Below are positions 60,704 through 64,000 of a stretch of 64,000 nucleotides of DNA, piece by piece. The notes beneath the pieces are model-generated. The model was not told the DNA's origin, did no database searches, and saw only the letters and a program-made list of their open reading frames with translations. This DNA comes from Saccharopolyspora dendranthemae. Lineage in GTDB: Bacteria > Actinomycetota > Actinomycetes > Mycobacteriales > Pseudonocardiaceae. The stretch is from assembly GCF_007829955.1 (NCBI RefSeq), contig NZ_VIWX01000003.1, forward strand, positions 664,788 to 728,787, read 5' to 3'. The position numbers were made by a program, and so were the translations under genes. How positions within the stretch are numbered: the first letter of the stretch is position 1; every line of letters starts with the position of its first letter.

Positions 60704-61680
60704 CTTCCTACTCCCAGCGCGACCCGCTCAAGATCGGCATCGCCGGCATCCTGGTGCTGGTGGTGGCGTTCCTGCTGGTGGCCAACTACGAGCGGCTGCC
60801 GCTGATCAGCGGCACCAAGTACACCGCCGAGTTCAGCGAGGCGGCGGGGCTGCGGGCCGACAACGAGGTCCGGGTCGCAGGCGTCAAGGTCGGCACGGTC
60901 TCCGACGTCGAGCTGGAAGGCGACCGCGTGCTGGTCAGCTTCCGGATCAACGACGCCGAGATCGGTGACCACACCACCGCGGCGATCAAGGTCAAGACGC
61001 TGCTCGGCCAGAAGTACCTGGCGCTGGACCCGCAGGGTTCCAAGGAGCTCGACAACGACCAGCCGATCCCGCTGAACCGGACCATGTCGCCGTACGACGT
61101 CATCGAAGCGTTCAGCGACCTGTCCAAGAACGTCGACCAGATCGACACGGCGCAGCTGGCCAAGAGCTTCGAAACCCTCTCCAGCACGTTCAAGGACACG
61201 CCCGGTGAAGTCGGCGGTGCCCTCAACGGGCTCTCGCAGCTCTCGAAGACGATCTCGTCGCGGGACGAGGAGATCGAGCACCTGCTGAACAACACCACGC
61301 AGGTCTCCCAGCAGCTCGCCGACCGCAACGAGGACTTCGAGAAGCTGCTCTCCGACGGCAACCTGCTGCTCCAGGAGCTCCGGGCCCGCCGGGAATCGAT
61401 CTCGTCGCTGCTCACCGGAACCCAGGAGCTGTCGCAGCAGCTGACCGGGCTGGTCGACGACAACCAGGCGCAGCTGGGGCCGACGCTGGAACAGCTGGAC
61501 AAGGTGACCAAGATGCTGCAGCGCAACCAGCAGAACCTGGACCGGAGCCTGAACACCTTCGCCCCGTTCACCAGGCTGTTCTCCAACGTCCTCGGCAACG
61601 GCCGCTGGTTCGACACCTACATCTGCGGTCTGCTCCCGCCCGCCGTCGGGCCGATCAACCAGGAGGGTTGCAAGCAATGA
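60700..61680 (+). CDS. mceC: MCE-family protein, position C
   Basis: A 326-residue Mce protein: membrane segment (IGIAGILVLVVAFLLVANYE), MCE domain (FSEAAGLRADNEVRVAGVKV, AIKVKTLLGQKYLALDPQGS), and a helical region with repeated leucine/serine heptads (LSQLSKTISSRDEEIEHLLN). ATG 60700 overlaps the mceB stop (ATGA), preferred over GTG 60691. Confidence 0.92.
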   Translation: MTSYSQRDPLKIGIAGILVLVVAFLLVANYERLPLISGTKYTAEFSEAAGLRADNEVRVAGVKVGTVSDVELEGDRVLVSFRINDAEIGDHTTAAIKVKTLLGQKYLALDPQGSKELDNDQPIPLNRTMSPYDVIEAFSDLSKNVDQIDTAQLAKSFETLSSTFKDTPGEVGGALNGLSQLSKTISSRDEEIEHLLNNTTQVSQQLADRNEDFEKLLSDGNLLLQELRARRESISSLLTGTQELSQQLTGLVDDNQAQLGPTLEQLDKVTKMLQRNQQNLDRSLNTFAPFTRLFSNVLGNGRWFDTYICGLLPPAVGPINQEGCKQ

Positions 61681-62870
61681 CGAACGCACCCTCGAAGACC
61701 TCGACGCTGGCCAAGGTCCTCACCGTCGGGATCGTGGTCGTGCTGCTCGGCGCCGTCGGCGGCTGGTGGCTGTTCTACGGCGCGGCCGAGCGCAAGGTCA
61801 CCGCCTACTTCGACGCGGCCGTGGGCCTGTACCCGGGCGGTGACGTGCGCATCCTCGGCGTCCCGGTCGGCACCATCGACGAGGTGACGCCGCAGGGCAA
61901 GCAGGTCAAGGTCACGCTGAGCGTGGACCGCGACACCGCGATCCCCGCCAGCGCCAACCTGGTCGCCGTCTCGCCCAGCGTCGTCTCCGACCGGTACGTG
62001 CAGTTCGCGCCGGTCTACAAGGGAGGCCCGAAGCTCGGCGACGACGCGGTGATCCCCGCCGATCGCACCGCGACGCCCGTCGAGCTGGACAACATCTACC
62101 GGAGCCTCAACGACCTCACCAACGCGCTGGGTCCCAACGGGGCCAACAAGAACGGCGCGCTGACCGACCTGCTCAACACCGGTGCCGCCAACCTGGAGGG
62201 CAACGGCAAGGCGCTGTCGGAAACCCTGCGCAACCTCGGCGAAGCGGGCACGACGCTGTCGGGCAACAGCGACGAGCTGTTCAAGACGGTCGACAACCTG
62301 CAGCGGTTCACCGGGATGCTCGCCGACAACGACGGCCAGATGCGCCGGTTCAACTCGCAGATGGAAGAGGTCAGCAGCCATCTCGCCGGTGAGCGCAACG
62401 ACATGAGCGCGGCGCTGGCCGAGCTGTCGGTGGCGCTGGGTAAGGTGGAGACCTTTGTGCGGGACAACCGCTCTCAGGTGCAGTCCAACGTCAGCCAGCT
62501 GCACGACGTGGCCGCCGTGCTGGTCAAGCAGAAGGCGGCGCTCAACGAATCGCTGACCAACGCGCCACTGGCCATGAGCAACCTGAACAACACCTACAAC
62601 GGTGCCTCCGGAACGCTGGACCAGCGCGCCATGTTCAACGAGCTCAACCAACCCCCGCTGGTCTCCGTCTGCAAGCTGCTCGACCAGAGCACGCCGAAGG
62701 AGGTCCCGCTGGAGGTCAGCACGGCTTGTGACGCGCTGCGACCGGTCCTGGGCGGCGCCGAGAAGCTGCCGACGCTGGCCGAAACCCTCAACGCGGTGCA
62801 GAACGGCAAGCTCCCGCCGTTGCCGCTGCCGCTGACCAACGGACTTCAGCCCGCTGGAGGTGGCCAGTGA
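61677..62870 (+). CDS. mceD: MCE-family protein, position D
   Basis: A 397-residue Mce protein: membrane segment (VLTVGIVVVLLGAVGGWWLF), MCE domain (FDAAVGLYPGGDVRILGVPV, ANLVAVSPSVVSDRYVQFAP), helical needle region, and a C-terminal domain with two Cys (VSVCKLLDQS, VSTACDALRP). ATG 61677 overlaps the mceC stop (ATGA), preferred over TTG 61668. Confidence 0.92.
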   Translation: MTNAPSKTSTLAKVLTVGIVVVLLGAVGGWWLFYGAAERKVTAYFDAAVGLYPGGDVRILGVPVGTIDEVTPQGKQVKVTLSVDRDTAIPASANLVAVSPSVVSDRYVQFAPVYKGGPKLGDDAVIPADRTATPVELDNIYRSLNDLTNALGPNGANKNGALTDLLNTGAANLEGNGKALSETLRNLGEAGTTLSGNSDELFKTVDNLQRFTGMLADNDGQMRRFNSQMEEVSSHLAGERNDMSAALAELSVALGKVETFVRDNRSQVQSNVSQLHDVAAVLVKQKAALNESLTNAPLAMSNLNNTYNGASGTLDQRAMFNELNQPPLVSVCKLLDQSTPKEVPLEVSTACDALRPVLGGAEKLPTLAETLNAVQNGKLPPLPLPLTNGLQPAGGGQ

Positions 62871-64000
62871 TGCGGCCCGGTTCGATGACCCGGCTCGTGC
62901 GATCCGTCCTCAACCGCAAGTCGCCGTCAAGGTCGGTGCGGTCGCGGCGGTCGGCTTGCTGGCGCTGTCGGGTTGCTCCTCGCGCGGCGTCTACGACATG
63001 CCGCTGCCGGGCGGAGCCGACGTCGGCAGCGACCCCCTACGACGTGAAGGTCCGCTTCACCGACGTGCTCGACCTCGTGCCCAACGCGGGTGTCCGGGTC
63101 AACGACGTGGCGGTCGGACGGGTCTCCAACATCGTCCTGGCACCCGGGACGTGGGACGCCGAGGTGACGGTGACCCTCAACGGAGACGTCAAGCTGCCCG
63201 CCAACTCCGTCGCCCGGCTGCGCCAGTCCAGCCTGCTGGGTGAGAAGTACGTCGAGCTGGCCGCGCCCCCGCAGGCTGCCTCCGGGCGGCTGACCGAAGG
63301 CGCGACCATCGGCCTGAACCGCTCGAACCGCAACCCCGAGGTCGAAGAGGTCCTCGGCGCGCTGTCGCTGCTGCTCAACGGTGGTGGTGTCGCGCAGCTG
63401 CAGGACATCACCAAGGAGCTCAACAAGGCGATGAGCGGGCGTGAGTCCGACATCCGCGGCTTGCTCAACAACCTCGACGAACTGGTCTCTGGGCTGGACG
63501 CGCAGCGCAACGACATCGTGCGCGCCTGGGACAGCGTCAACCGGCCTCTCGGCCAAGCTCAACGAGCAGCGCGGCAGCATCGACACCGCGCTGCGCGACC
63601 TCGGCCCCGGGCTGCAGGTGCTCCACGAGCAGCGCGGCCAGCTGGTGACCATGCTGCAGTCGCTGGACAAGCTCTCGGGCCGTGGCGACCAACGTCGTCG
63701 ACAAGTCGCACGAGGACCTCGTTCACGACCTCAACCAGCTCGCGCCGACGCTGCACCAGCTCGCAGCGGCCGGTGACGCGCTGCCGAAGTCGCTGGAAAC
63801 CCTCGTCACCTTCCCGTTTCCCGGACAACGCGGGTCGAAGGCATCGGGAATGAGCGACTACACCAACCTGTACCTCAAGGTCGACCTGAACCTGAGCACG
63901 ATCGTCGACAACCTCGGGCGGTCGCGTCAGCCGCTGTTGCCGGTGCCCGACGGCCTTCCGCTCCCGTTGAACGGCCAGACGCAACAGCCCCAGAAACCCG
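62867..64000 (+). pseudogene. mceE: MCE-family lipoprotein position E, multiply frameshifted, partial
   Basis: The expected sixth mce product is recognisable but spread over three frames. After RPGSMTRLVRSVLNRK the frame shifts near 62920 into the lipoprotein signal VGAVAAVGLLALSGCSSRG (lipobox Cys). It shifts back at the C-run 63033-63037 into the MCE domain (YDVKVRFTDVLDLVPNAGVR, LGEKYVELA), shifts at 63543-63546 (LSAKLNEQRGSIDTALRDLG), shifts again at 63678-63681 (VVDKSHEDLVHDLNQLAPTL), and may shift twice more at 63817-63835 before SDYTNLYLKVDLNL. It continues past the window end. Codon use stays normal, so the damage is recent or a sequencing artefact. Confidence 0.85.

Overview
The window is high-GC actinobacterial chromosome, most likely a member of the Pseudonocardiales. 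A Saccharopolyspora-like genus is an inference, not a proof. Evidence for this is the strong G/C bias at third codon positions, frequent GTG and TTG starts, many probable leaderless genes (a -10 hexamer 5-10 nt before the start codon), and menaquinone, complex I, HadAB and Mce/Mkl genes in an order close to that of Mycobacterium tuberculosis (menB, menD, mgtA, menG, menJ, polyprenyl synthase, htpX, yajQ, then rpmG, hadAB, secE, nusG, rplK, rplA, rplJ, rplL, mkl).

Layout. (1) 0.2-16.6 kb: menaquinone genes menB, menD, menF, menG and menJ, interleaved with a secreted M1 peptidase, a DUF3592-type membrane protein, an orphan PaaC-like protein, an inositol-phosphatase-family enzyme, an MgtA/PimB-type mannosyltransferase, and a divergent LysR / CitMHS transporter / AtuA / AtuA-like operon. 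(2) 16.8-33.0 kb: a complete 14-gene complex I operon nuoA-N, mostly with ATGA or GTGA overlaps, followed by a polyprenyl diphosphate synthase. Quinone synthesis, quinone tail synthesis and the quinone-reducing complex are therefore adjacent. (3) 34-41.3 kb: a sunset-domain membrane protein, a divergent Lrp / dimethylargininase-like pair, a YceI fusion protein, HtpX, a lone RfbA, YajQ, a glyoxalase-fold protein and a zinc-ribbon membrane protein. (4) 41.6-43.3 kb: a small island flanked by an intact tRNA-Tyr and a 50-bp copy of its 3' part, carrying a VapBC-type toxin-antitoxin pair and a regulator-like gene but no integrase. (5) 43.4-48 kb: small conserved proteins, an alpha/beta hydrolase, and an EAL protein with a degenerate GGDEF domain. 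(6) 48.1-55 kb: tRNA-Thr, tRNA-Met, rpmG, hadA-hadB, tRNA-Trp, secE, nusG, rplK, rplA, and rplJ-rplL with an L10-type leader. (7) 55.3 kb to the end: an mce lipid-transport locus (mkl, two yrbE permeases, mceA-D, and an mceE whose reading frame is broken several times).

The most unusual signals are: a long-stem hairpin element present twice, each time just behind a stop codon and in the same orientation relative to that gene; the tRNA-Tyr island; a 23-codon mini-ORF coupled by ATGA at both ends between nuoL and nuoM; the cluster of frameshifts confined to mceE; and a probable attenuator between the L10 leader and rplJ. No CRISPR array, rRNA, insertion sequence or phage structural gene was seen. 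Bases 1-166 hold no gene I can recognise.
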